Positions 5,817 through 12,591 of a DNA stretch of 16,656 bases are shown piece after piece; positions within the stretch are counted from its first letter, which is position 1; every line of letters begins with the position of its first letter. The notes under the pieces are model-generated. The model ran no database searches, was not told the origin of the DNA, and saw only the letters and a program-made list of their open reading frames with translations. The stretch is from the NCBI GenBank assembly GCA_964354155.1, contig CAYGYG010000042.1, positions 1-16,656 of the forward strand, read 5' to 3'. The stretch is from CAYGYG01 sp964354155. Its GTDB lineage: Bacteria > Hydrothermota > Tepidihabitantia > SM23-42 > CAYGYG01. The position numbers were made by a program, and so were the translations under genes.

Positions 5817-7622
5817 CTACTCCAATACAACGATTTTCCTTATGATTGCAGCGCCTTCTGCTTGCAGCCGAACGAAGTAGACCCCCGCTGGCAACGCTGC
5901 GCCCTGCGGGCCGCCGGCGTTGCAGCGGACAGTAATTAGTAATTGGTTATTGGTGATTGGCAAGGATTGAACAACGTTACCAGACACATCGTAGATCTGC
6001 AGTTTGGCATTGGGCGACGGGCTTGTGACGAGCAACCGAATTCCCTGCCTCGCCGTCGTCGGATTCTGTATGATCCTTAGACTCATCGCTCGTTGCTCAT
6101 TGCTCATTGCTTCTCGGACTCCCGTCTGTCCAATTCTGAAGGTAGAGTCCGAGAAATCCCACGCCGTTCCCCTTGGCGCGCTCTGCCCCGGCCTCGGCGG
6201 GCCGTAGGCCCAGATCATGATCTTGCAGGAGTCGGAAAGGGTGTCAGGAACGCTCCAGAGAAAGATGGTGTCGTCTGATTGTCTTATAGTCGTGATAGTC
6301 CGATAGTCAACACCGTTATCATAGGAAACGAAAAGAGAGAACGAATCCGCCCCGGGCGGGGTGAACTTCTCCCATGTGATGGGACATTGAGAACCGGGCT
6401 GAAGGACTTCGCCTCCATTAGGACGATGTAGACGCACACCTTCGATCTCCCAGAGAACGGTTCTTGTTACAGTTCGGCTGGCATCGGCTGAGTCCCCGGA
6501 TTCTACAATCTCAGGATAACCGTTCTGGTTTAAATCATAGATACAGGTTTGAGTAGTATAATAACGATTCCAGGTCGGATAGGCTCTGAAGATTCTTTCA
6601 TAAGTGTTGTTACCGGTAGCCTTATAGACCAGCCAGTTACCCTTGACTGCCCAGATCAGTTCGTCCTGGCCGTCACAATCAATATCGCCCCAGTTGCTGA
6701 CTTCATCAGCCATCATGACACCAATCCCGGTGTAGAAGGAATCAGTAAAAACTACTTCATATCGGTTGTCAGCAGTTGCCTCATATACCCAGAGATAGTA
6801 CCGCCAAGTCCCACCGCAGGCGCTGACCATGAACTCCGGTTTGCCGTCACCATCCAGGTCATTGCCGCCCCAAAGGTCATAACCGTTCGGAAGATCGCTG
6901 CGCAGTGTGTCCCGAAAGACCTCCGCATATCGGTCATCACCTACGCACTCGTAGACGATGAGATACCGGCTCGCTTGTCTCATCACAAAGTCAGTCTTGC
7001 CGTCTGAGTCAAAATCCCCATTCGGCCCCAGTGCCAGTGCGCTGGTTTGAGGTCGTATGGTATCGGAGAAAACCTTCTGATAGTTGTTGTCGCCGACATT
7101 CTCGAAAACATAGATAACGTATGCATCTATTGCCAAGATCTCCTTCTTGCCATCTTGATCCAGGTCAGTGACCATCATCCGGTAGGTCGCCCCACCATTA
7201 ACCTCATACCGCCACCGCCAGACACGCCGGGTTGGATATGAATCACGGTCAGGCGCCTCAAAGACCGCAATGTTACGCGTTATGGAATCAGGATCGTAGT
7301 GTTGGGTTATGACGTCAACCAGGGAGTCATTGTCAAGATAACCGATGTCCCAAGAATAGTCACGGTCAATCGGAGTTATTGAGTCAACAAGCGTGTAGTG
7401 GTTAGAAGACTGATGCTCCCAAAAGGCAACATACAACCTCGCTGGCATCTCATAACGGGCACCGAAAATCAAATTGTTGCGGCCGTTATGATTAGCATCA
7501 AGGGCCTTGACCCGGCCTAACGAATACGCAAGACCAACCGGTATCCGGGCAACTTGCTTGAAGTTCACCGCCCAGTGCAGACTGCACAAGGAAAGCAGAA
7601 TTAGTGTGACTCTCAAAACCAT
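5817..7622 (-). CDS. secreted FG-GAP/VCBS-repeat propeller protein with T9SS-like C-terminal sorting domain
   Basis: A 601-aa exported protein. The N-terminus MVLRVTLILLSLCSLHWA is a likely signal peptide. Seven acidic FG-GAP-type loops follow at a 50-58-residue period: about 41 (DANHNGRNN), 96, 153 (DLDQDGKKE), 203, 255 (DLDGDGKPE), 313 and 363. Most are followed by a repeated VYE-x(n)-Y-x-x-VF-x-DT strand pair. This suggests a seven-bladed calcium-binding propeller. Residues 396-497 look like an Ig-like domain beginning PNGGEVLQPG. The last 85 residues form a sorting domain ending LPAGVYFVRLQAEG...IIRKIVVLE. Two heptamer arrays are translated within or just before it. The RBS AAAGGAA precedes the ATG. 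The substrate or partner is unknown; surface display or adhesion is inferred. It is probably co-transcribed with the upstream Asp-box gene (46-nt gap holding a hairpin). Confidence 0.85.
   Translation of the reverse strand: MVLRVTLILLSLCSLHWAVNFKQVARIPVGLAYSLGRVKALDANHNGRNNLIFGARYEMPARLYVAFWEHQSSNHYTLVDSITPIDRDYSWDIGYLDNDSLVDVITQHYDPDSITRNIAVFEAPDRDSYPTRRVWRWRYEVNGGATYRMMVTDLDQDGKKEILAIDAYVIYVFENVGDNNYQKVFSDTIRPQTSALALGPNGDFDSDGKTDFVMRQASRYLIVYECVGDDRYAEVFRDTLRSDLPNGYDLWGGNDLDGDGKPEFMVSACGGTWRYYLWVYEATADNRYEVVFTDSFYTGIGVMMADEVSNWGDIDCDGQDELIWAVKGNWLVYKATGNNTYERIFRAYPTWNRYYTTQTCIYDLNQNGYPEIVESGDSADASRTVTRTVLWEIEGVRLHRPNGGEVLQPGSQCPITWEKFTPPGADSFSLFVSYDNGVDYRTITTIRQSDDTIFLWSVPDTLSDSCKIMIWAYGPPRPGQSAPRGTAWDFSDSTFRIGQTGVREAMSNEQRAMSLRIIQNPTTARQGIRLLVTSPSPNAKLQIYDVSGNVVQSLPITNNQLLITVRCNAGGPQGAALPAGVYFVRLQAEGAAIIRKIVVLE
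5933..5960. repeat. degenerate heptamer array C (4 units), inside the FG-GAP gene
   Basis: Units taattag, taattgg, ttattgg, tgattgg in exact 7-nt register. On the coding (minus) strand they are translated as part of PITNNQLLIT in the C-terminal domain, where the sister protein's domain lacks comparable residues. Confidence 0.65.
6083..6110. repeat. degenerate heptamer array D (4 units), inside the FG-GAP gene
   Basis: Units tcatcgc, tcgttgc, tcattgc, tcattgc in exact 7-nt register. On the coding strand they are translated as AMSNEQRAMS, the linker just before the sorting domain. Confidence 0.7.
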
Positions 7623-7632
7623 AGAGTTCCTT

Positions 7633-7659
7633 TCGGGAGGGGCAGACTGCCCCTCCCGA
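7633..7659 (-). other. strong 13-bp inverted repeat between the two secreted-protein genes
   Basis: A perfect 13-bp palindrome arm pair (7633-7645 and 7647-7659) around a single central base, with GC-rich cores GGGAGGGGCAG and CTGCCCCTCCC. It sits between the stop of the Asp-box gene and the start of the FG-GAP gene, immediately before the AAAGGAA ribosome-binding site. No T-run follows on either strand, so it is not a standard intrinsic terminator. A processing or stability hairpin, or an attenuator that lowers downstream expression, is more likely. Confidence 0.75.
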
Positions 7660-7668
7660 TACTTGTTG

Positions 7669-10626
7669 CTACCTTATTATCGTAACCTTTCTGATTATCC
7701 TCTTGCCGTCGATTTCGAGCGTAACAAAGTAGATGCCCGCGGGCAGCCCTTGTTTCAGGGCAACTTGATGCGTCCCGGCTGACGCCAGACGATGCGCCAG
7801 TTCTTGGATCATTCGGCCTGAAGCATCATAGAGTCTGAGTTTGACATCTCCAGGATTCGCCAGTGAATAGGTTATAGCTACTGCGCCCTTGGTCGGATTC
7901 GGACTGGCCTCAAAGATATCGTCGACGACAAGCTTGTCGGTCGAGACTGATTGGGCACCACCACCCGAATAACCACCAACTTTCGCTTGCTCAAGTTGCT
8001 GGACAACAAGCCCGGCCTTAGTGACTGGTGAACCCCGGAAGGTGACAACTGCCTTATGATCACCTCTGTAATACTCCTTCGGGATCAGAAGTTCAGAGGT
8101 GTTCAGTTGATTCGGCTTGAGATCAAGAGTCGCGTATTCCTTGCCGTCGATCAGAACCTTCTCGGTACGATTACTGCCGCCCTCAAAGTAAGACAAAACT
8201 TTCATCCGGTACGCCGGATAGGTTGGATTGAGCAAAGTCAGGGTGTAGGCAAGTTCGTCCTTGCCGAAATCGACCTTGTAGCGTTGGTATCGTACGAAGC
8301 TGTCCCGCTTGGAGCAGAAGAAGGACGGGGTCGGATTGCCGGTACTGACTGCGTAGTAGGTGCCGAAATCACCCGGGGGCGGCAGAAAGCTCATCTTCCG
8401 GAAAGCAATCCGGTAGGGAGCAGCCGTCATTAGTCCTTCGGTCCACGCCGTGAGCAGTACCGTGCTGCCACCCAACCAGTCATAGTACATCTGGGTGTGC
8501 AGGTGGTCTGAATGCAGGGGATACATCCAGACGAAGCCTGACTGATATTCAGGGTGCCAGTAGTATTTGACGTCGAACTCGATATCCCCCGGGGCCTGCT
8601 CAGCCCAGACTGTAAAATCACCCCAGGCCGCAACCGGACACTGCGAGGGAATACCAGGTGACTCACTGACATTGAATCGAGTTGACCAAGGCGTGGGTAG
8701 CTGTACGTCACGCCACCTTCTGTAAACATCATAATAGCCCAACGGTTGGTCCTCTTCCGCATATGGCACGTAGAGCTTATCGCCATAGAACTCGACGAAG
8801 GGGGTTGCGGACCACAGAAGTGGCGAGGACGGGAATGGCGGGTCACGTACCCAGGTGTTGGGGCCAACCCGTCTTTCATAGATTATCTCGCCGTTCTCTT
8901 CATAGACTGCGTGTTTGTCCCAGTTCCCGTCAACCGTGATGCAGGGTGATGCATAGGTGTCCAGGAACCCGGATTGAATGATCTCAGGGGTGCCCGGTCC
9001 GGCCGCATAGTAAGGGAACTCGTAATAGCGCACGACATACTGACCAAGGGCAGGGTTCTTGGCTACCACAACCACGCCGACCATCTCACCAAATGTCGTT
9101 AAGGAAGGCGCACTCAGCGCAATCCCGGCATTACAGAACCAGAATCCTTCCCAGATGTTGGTCGAAGGATTCCACCAGCGGTATTTGAGGGTATCGCCCG
9201 TTGACGCCGGGGAGACGTAGACCACGCATGGCTCGAAAGTCTCTGAGGCCGACGCGTACAGGCCAATCGAGGGAAATTCGCCCCGGTCTTTACTGGATTG
9301 CGCGATGTTGTCAATGATGTGATATGATGCCCAATGGGATCCTTCGTCATCAGAATAGGTGTAGTGAGGTCGGTTCTGTGAAAAGTAGACCAGGTGGAGC
9401 CGATTGGTCATCGGGTCTCGGACGAAGTGCCGGCCGGATGTGAAGGCGGTTGCTTCCGGGCTATCGGAAAGCAAGGAATCATCATCAGCCGCAAACCAAA
9501 CATCCTCGCTGGGGAGATCGTAGTCAAAAGCCAGAACCCGACCAAATCGTCCGCTCGCAACAGCACAGGAAGTCTCATTACCACTCAACTGGGTCAACGG
9601 TTGCGGGCCGGTCCAGCTACTGCCATGGTCTGAAGAATAGAACTCAAAGAGATTCTTCCCCTCGCCCGTGACGCCGGATGAATACGAGATGAAAAGGCCC
9701 TTCTGATCACTCACCATCGATGGCCCGGGATAGGGGTCGGTGATTTCCGCAAGATCGGACATCGACCAGGTGTTGCCCAGGTCGGTCGAACGAAACTGAC
9801 GCAGCCGGTACGGCGTGATCTGCCGGGTCGCGGCGAGATGGAGATAGCCGGTACTGGTTTCAACAACGAAGTTATGATGGAGATGATCGTCGGTTTCAGG
9901 TATGACGGTGGTTTCCCACTGACCCGAAACGATGCGCGAATGCCGAAAACAACAGGTACCGCCGGCGTCGTAAATCGTCACAATGTGGGGCTCGTTGCCC
10001 AGCAAGGCGATCTTGGGGCTGGCGGCCTTCTCGCACACTAGACCAGGTTGAGACCAGCTTCGCGCCACATTGTTGAAGCATTTGTAGATAAGGCCCTCGA
10101 TCCTCGGGTCGGTGCCTTCGGCCCCGACGTACACCAGATGCGCCCAGCCCCGCGCATCACAGCCCAGTACCGGCTGGGGGGATTTCGGCGCATAGGGCGA
10201 CGCGATTGTCTGCGGCTCGGTCCAGGTGATCCCGTTGTCGTCGGAGTAGGAAAACCACACGCAGTTCTCCTCCTCCTGAGGATCGTATTGAGTCCAGGCC
10301 GCATATACCCATTGACCGCCGTCTGACGCAAAAGCGATATCCAGTGCCGTGGGAATGACCTGGGGATTGGCGTTGGATAGTTTGATTCGCCCGGTCCACT
10401 GGAATCCGGCGTCACTGCTCCTCTTGTAGTATAGCTCGCGCTCCTGCATGTCAAGCCAAACCGAGTGAACGGTCTGGCCATTCACAACCACCCCGGCACC
10501 GACCTGACTCGCCGCTTCAACGACGACCGGTTCGGGCACTCGCCAGCCGTCCGGCGGCAGCACGGCAAAAGCTGCTCCGACGGTTATTGCAGTCAGAATG
10601 ACTGCGGATATCATATTACGCCTCAT
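7669..10626 (-). CDS. secreted Asp-box (BNR/sialidase-like propeller) protein with T9SS-like C-terminal sorting domain
   Basis: A 985-aa exported protein beginning with a signal peptide (MRRNMISAVILTAITVGAAFA). Five Asp-box motifs S-x-D-x-G-x-x-W occur in the first half at about 70, 128, 280, 331 and 425 (SSDAGFQW, SDDNGITW, STDLGNTW, SSDHGSSW, SDDEGSHW), marking a sialidase-type beta-propeller. I cannot identify the Arg triad or nucleophile Tyr of true sialidases, so enzyme activity is not claimed. The last 80 or so residues (ASPNPTKGAVAITYSL... LPAGIYFVTLEIDGKRIIRK) are a type IX-like sorting domain closely resembling that of the downstream FG-GAP protein. Start: the ATG at 10626 has AAGGAGG 5 nt upstream; an earlier in-frame codon at 10650 would prepend MVRCKEAK to the signal peptide. 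The product is probably anchored or released outside the cell. Confidence 0.85.
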   Translation of the reverse strand: MRRNMISAVILTAITVGAAFAVLPPDGWRVPEPVVVEAASQVGAGVVVNGQTVHSVWLDMQERELYYKRSSDAGFQWTGRIKLSNANPQVIPTALDIAFASDGGQWVYAAWTQYDPQEEENCVWFSYSDDNGITWTEPQTIASPYAPKSPQPVLGCDARGWAHLVYVGAEGTDPRIEGLIYKCFNNVARSWSQPGLVCEKAASPKIALLGNEPHIVTIYDAGGTCCFRHSRIVSGQWETTVIPETDDHLHHNFVVETSTGYLHLAATRQITPYRLRQFRSTDLGNTWSMSDLAEITDPYPGPSMVSDQKGLFISYSSGVTGEGKNLFEFYSSDHGSSWTGPQPLTQLSGNETSCAVASGRFGRVLAFDYDLPSEDVWFAADDDSLLSDSPEATAFTSGRHFVRDPMTNRLHLVYFSQNRPHYTYSDDEGSHWASYHIIDNIAQSSKDRGEFPSIGLYASASETFEPCVVYVSPASTGDTLKYRWWNPSTNIWEGFWFCNAGIALSAPSLTTFGEMVGVVVVAKNPALGQYVVRYYEFPYYAAGPGTPEIIQSGFLDTYASPCITVDGNWDKHAVYEENGEIIYERRVGPNTWVRDPPFPSSPLLWSATPFVEFYGDKLYVPYAEEDQPLGYYDVYRRWRDVQLPTPWSTRFNVSESPGIPSQCPVAAWGDFTVWAEQAPGDIEFDVKYYWHPEYQSGFVWMYPLHSDHLHTQMYYDWLGGSTVLLTAWTEGLMTAAPYRIAFRKMSFLPPPGDFGTYYAVSTGNPTPSFFCSKRDSFVRYQRYKVDFGKDELAYTLTLLNPTYPAYRMKVLSYFEGGSNRTEKVLIDGKEYATLDLKPNQLNTSELLIPKEYYRGDHKAVVTFRGSPVTKAGLVVQQLEQAKVGGYSGGGAQSVSTDKLVVDDIFEASPNPTKGAVAITYSLANPGDVKLRLYDASGRMIQELAHRLASAGTHQVALKQGLPAGIYFVTLEIDGKRIIRKVTIIR

Positions 10627-10631
10627 CTTTG

Positions 10632-10638
10632 CCTCCTT
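10632..10638 (-). promoter_or_regulatory. Shine-Dalgarno site deciding the Asp-box gene start
   Basis: AAGGAGG on the minus strand with a 5-nt gap to the ATG at 10626. It rules for that start over the upstream in-frame codon at 10650. Confidence 0.75.
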
Positions 10639-10640
10639 GC

Positions 10641-10669
10641 ATCTTACCACCTCTTCCTCTTTCTGTCAA
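10641..10669 (-). promoter_or_regulatory. promoter of the Asp-box / FG-GAP secreted-protein unit
   Basis: Minus strand: consensus -35 TTGACA (10669-10664), 17-nt spacer, -10 TAAGAT (10646-10641). The start codon is only 14 nt after the -10. A start site 6-7 nt downstream of the -10 would fall inside the AAGGAGG, so the true start must be unusually close to the -10 if the whole Shine-Dalgarno is to be transcribed. A 5-bp inverted repeat (CCTGC/GCAGG, 10678-10692) lies just upstream of the -35. Confidence 0.7.
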
Positions 10670-10722
10670 GGGCTTTTCCTGCATGAAGCAGGCTTGTTGC
10701 TTCCCGTCGACGTGTGCGTTTC

Positions 10723-10757
10723 GATATTTGATCTTTGATTTTTGATCTCTTATCTCA
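10723..10757. repeat. degenerate heptamer array E (5 units)
   Basis: Units gatattt, gatcttt, gattttt, gatctct, tatctca in exact 7-nt register, upstream of the secreted-protein promoter. Confidence 0.65.
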
Positions 10758-10770
10758 TCATCCACCTCCT

Positions 10771-10785
10771 TGCGCCTGAGGCGCA
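10771..10785. other. 6-bp inverted repeat with TGA loop
   Basis: TGCGCC, TGA, GGCGCA: a perfect small hairpin immediately before the 22-nt direct repeats. Its function is unknown. Confidence 0.4.
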
Positions 10786-10787
10786 TC

Positions 10788-10875
10788 GATGACGCTGATA
10801 GAACAGAATGATTACGGTGATGCAACAGAATGATTACGGTGATGTGAAAGAACGATTACGGTGATAGCATGAGAC
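10788..10875. repeat. four-copy 22-nt tandem direct repeat
   Basis: The core gattacggtgat begins at 10810, 10832 and 10854, and a diverged copy (gatgacgctgat) at 10788: four copies with an exact 22-nt period. Copies 1 and 2 also share the second half (acagaat). The period equals about two helical turns and is not a multiple of three. Confidence 0.8.
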
Positions 10876-10914
10876 GAATGAGATTGCCTCGTCCCATACG
10901 GGACTCGCAATGAC
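10875..10914. repeat. dispersed-type interrupted palindrome (REP-like)
   Basis: Outer arms ATTGC (10883-10887) and GCAAT (10907-10911), inner arms GTCCC (10891-10895) and GGGAC (10900-10904), loop ATAC. Read on the minus strand it is the familiar TCATTGCGAG...GACGAGGCAATCTC element found dispersed in many bacterial genomes, known from memory of such sequences rather than from a search. Confidence 0.6.
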
Positions 10915-11090
10915 CCTAACTACACGACTGCCTCTCGGAGAGAGACTCTTCGCGTCTAACGGCGTTGGAACCTTGAAGGCGTTGATATCGTTTGATGGCT
11001 TGATGAAACACGAGAATGCCGCGGGTGAACACGAAAACTCATGCGTGTCCCGAGTTGCGAATAAAGAAAAGCTCTTAGGAGATAAGGAAG

Positions 11091-11118
11091 TCTTGTCTTG
11101 TCTTGTCTTGTCTTGTCT
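11091..11118. repeat. pentanucleotide microsatellite TCTTG x 5.6
   Basis: Perfect tandem TCTTG units over 28 nt. It is the only perfect simple repeat of this length noticed in the window, lying in the gene-poor stretch between the Asp-box gene and folC. Confidence 0.9.
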
Positions 11119-11216
11119 ACGGCGAGAAGGCAACGTGCGGAATGCATCACCACACCTCGGTTTTCCGCGCAGAACTAAGTATCCTCGTACAAAATTCATT
11201 TCTTTCCTTTCTGGAG

Positions 11217-11245
11217 ATATTGTGAACAAAATGCGCGCTTGTCAA
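11217..11245 (-). promoter_or_regulatory. orphan promoter pointing into the repeat-rich region
   Basis: Minus strand: consensus -35 TTGACA (11245-11240), 17-nt spacer, weaker -10 CAATAT (11222-11217). It lies about 70 bp past the folC stop, in the same direction, and has no recognised gene behind it. Confidence 0.45.
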
Positions 11246-11316
11246 TGCCTCTCTTCTGTTCTGTTGTTTCTTTGCCCAATAGCTGGATTGCTCGATTGCT
11301 ACCTTCCCCCATTCCC

Positions 11317-12591
11317 TCATCTTCTCAATGCTTTCAATGCTTCCCCGACGACATAGAACGAGCCGAAGATAACGACACAATCGGCGGGCCGGGCAGCCCG
11401 GATTGCTGCCTGCACCGCGGCGTTGACCGGTTCAATGACCACGCAGCGACGGCCTCGAACGCCGAGCTCAAGCCGTATTGCCGCCGGCTCCTTGGCGCGG
11501 GGAAAATCGGCCCTGGTCAAGATGACGCGGTCGGCCATCGGAAAGATGCCGCGGTAGGCGACACGCGGGTCCTTGTCGCAGGTGATGCCAAAAACCAGAA
11601 AGAGCCGATTGTAAGAAAAACTCTCCAATACCGAAAGCAGGGCGCGGAATGAATCGGCGTTGTGCGCACCATCCAGAATCACAAGCGGGCGACGCGACCA
11701 GACTTGAACGCGGCCCGCAAGAAGCGTATGTTTGACGCCCTCACGTACCGCTCGTTCCGGCAAGGCATGGCCCAAGCCCCGCAGAGCATCCACGATCTTT
11801 AAAACCGTCAAAAGGTTTTCAATCTGGTGGCGGCCGGCAAGAGGTATCTTGAACCGCCTCTCACCGATGCGGATGCTCGTTCCGCCAACCCCTGTGCTGA
11901 GTATCCCGACCATCCTCATCGAGCCGGCATGGCTGACCGGGGCTTGTCTTATTCGCGCTTGCCTTACAAGGTACTCTCGGACCCTGGGCTTCTGGAATCC
12001 GATTACCAGCGGTACACCACGTCGCATGATCCCGGCCTTCTCCCCGGCGATCTTCTCAAGGGTCTTCCCCAGCAAGTTGGTGTGGTCAAGGCCAATCCGG
12101 GTGATGGCGGTTACAATCGGACTCGAAACGTTCGTCGCATCGAGCCGGCCCCCGAGCCCGACCTCAAGAATCGTATAGTCGAGTTCCTCTTCGATGAAGT
12201 AAAGAAACGCTACCGCGGTCAGGGCTTCGAAGAATGACCGGCCTCCACTGGTCCGCTCAACCTTCTTAAGAACTTGCTCTCCGAGCCGCACGAAATCGTC
12301 GTTGCCAATCGGCCGACCGTCGACCCGAATCCGCTCGTTGATTCTTACCAGGTGGGGCGATGAATAGAGGCCGGTTCGGTAACCGCAATGTCGTAGGATC
12401 GATTCGAGCATCGCGCAGGTCGACCCCTTACCCTTGGTGCCGCCGACCAGTATGACATTTTTCAGCCGCCGCTCTGGAGAGCCGAAGTTCTCGAGGAACC
12501 GGGTGAAGGCGGCAAGATCGTAATCGTACCCCGCCACCTTCTCGTAATTGACCAACCGGTCAAGCCGGCCAAGAAACGCTTGGTACGTCAT
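11317..12591 (-). CDS. folC: bifunctional folylpolyglutamate synthase / dihydrofolate synthase
   Basis: Mur-ligase-family enzyme that adds glutamate to dihydropteroate and/or to folates with ATP, in the cytoplasm; polyglutamylation retains folate and is needed by enzymes such as GlyA. It has 424 aa, normal for FolC. ATP P-loop GGTKGKGST is near residues 50-58, SSPHL at 77-81, EVGLGGRLDATN near 143-154 (folate/Mg side) and DGAHN at 307-311 in the C-terminal domain. The ATG at 12591 is preceded by GAAGGGTGA at about 5 nt. It overlaps the 3' end of the CvpA-like gene by 32 nt, so it is probably the last gene of the M16-CvpA transcript. Whether it carries both activities cannot be read from motifs alone. 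Confidence 0.94.
   Translation of the reverse strand: MTYQAFLGRLDRLVNYEKVAGYDYDLAAFTRFLENFGSPERRLKNVILVGGTKGKGSTCAMLESILRHCGYRTGLYSSPHLVRINERIRVDGRPIGNDDFVRLGEQVLKKVERTSGGRSFFEALTAVAFLYFIEEELDYTILEVGLGGRLDATNVSSPIVTAITRIGLDHTNLLGKTLEKIAGEKAGIMRRGVPLVIGFQKPRVREYLVRQARIRQAPVSHAGSMRMVGILSTGVGGTSIRIGERRFKIPLAGRHQIENLLTVLKIVDALRGLGHALPERAVREGVKHTLLAGRVQVWSRRPLVILDGAHNADSFRALLSVLESFSYNRLFLVFGITCDKDPRVAYRGIFPMADRVILTRADFPRAKEPAAIRLELGVRGRRCVVIEPVNAAVQAAIRAARPADCVVIFGSFYVVGEALKALRR

Larger units (their letters stand above)
10834..11199 (-). other. repeat-built ORF with its own promoter and RBS (doubtful gene or decayed remnant)
   Basis: A minus-strand ATG at 11199 opens a 121-codon frame starting MNFVRGYLVLRGKPRC. 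It has a purine-rich site (AGAAAGGAAAGA, 11212-11201) and a promoter (11217-11245) ahead of it, laid out like the real genes here. The translated sequence has no recognisable domain: it reads through the TCTTG pentamer array (as RQDKTRQDKT), through the dispersed palindrome (as RVIASPVWDEAIS), and stops in the 22-nt repeats. It may be a genuine upstream gene start whose body was replaced by repeats, a promoter for a non-coding RNA, or chance. Apart from this ORF and the repeats I see nothing in 10670-11316. Confidence 0.25.

Noticed and set aside
7633..7659. Intrinsic transcription terminator
   Set aside because: The stem is strong but no T-tract follows on either strand.
7669..10626. Calling the Asp-box protein an active exo-sialidase
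   Set aside because: Asp boxes are present but I could not place the Arg triad and Tyr/Glu nucleophile pair; Asp boxes also occur in non-enzymatic propellers.
10788..10875. CRISPR array
   Set aside because: The units are contiguous 22-nt tandem repeats without unique spacers and no cas genes are present.
10910..11356. A 148-codon plus-strand frame in the repeat-rich spacer
   Set aside because: It crosses the TCTTG array and enters the 3' end of folC; no RBS or promoter in that direction and no domain.
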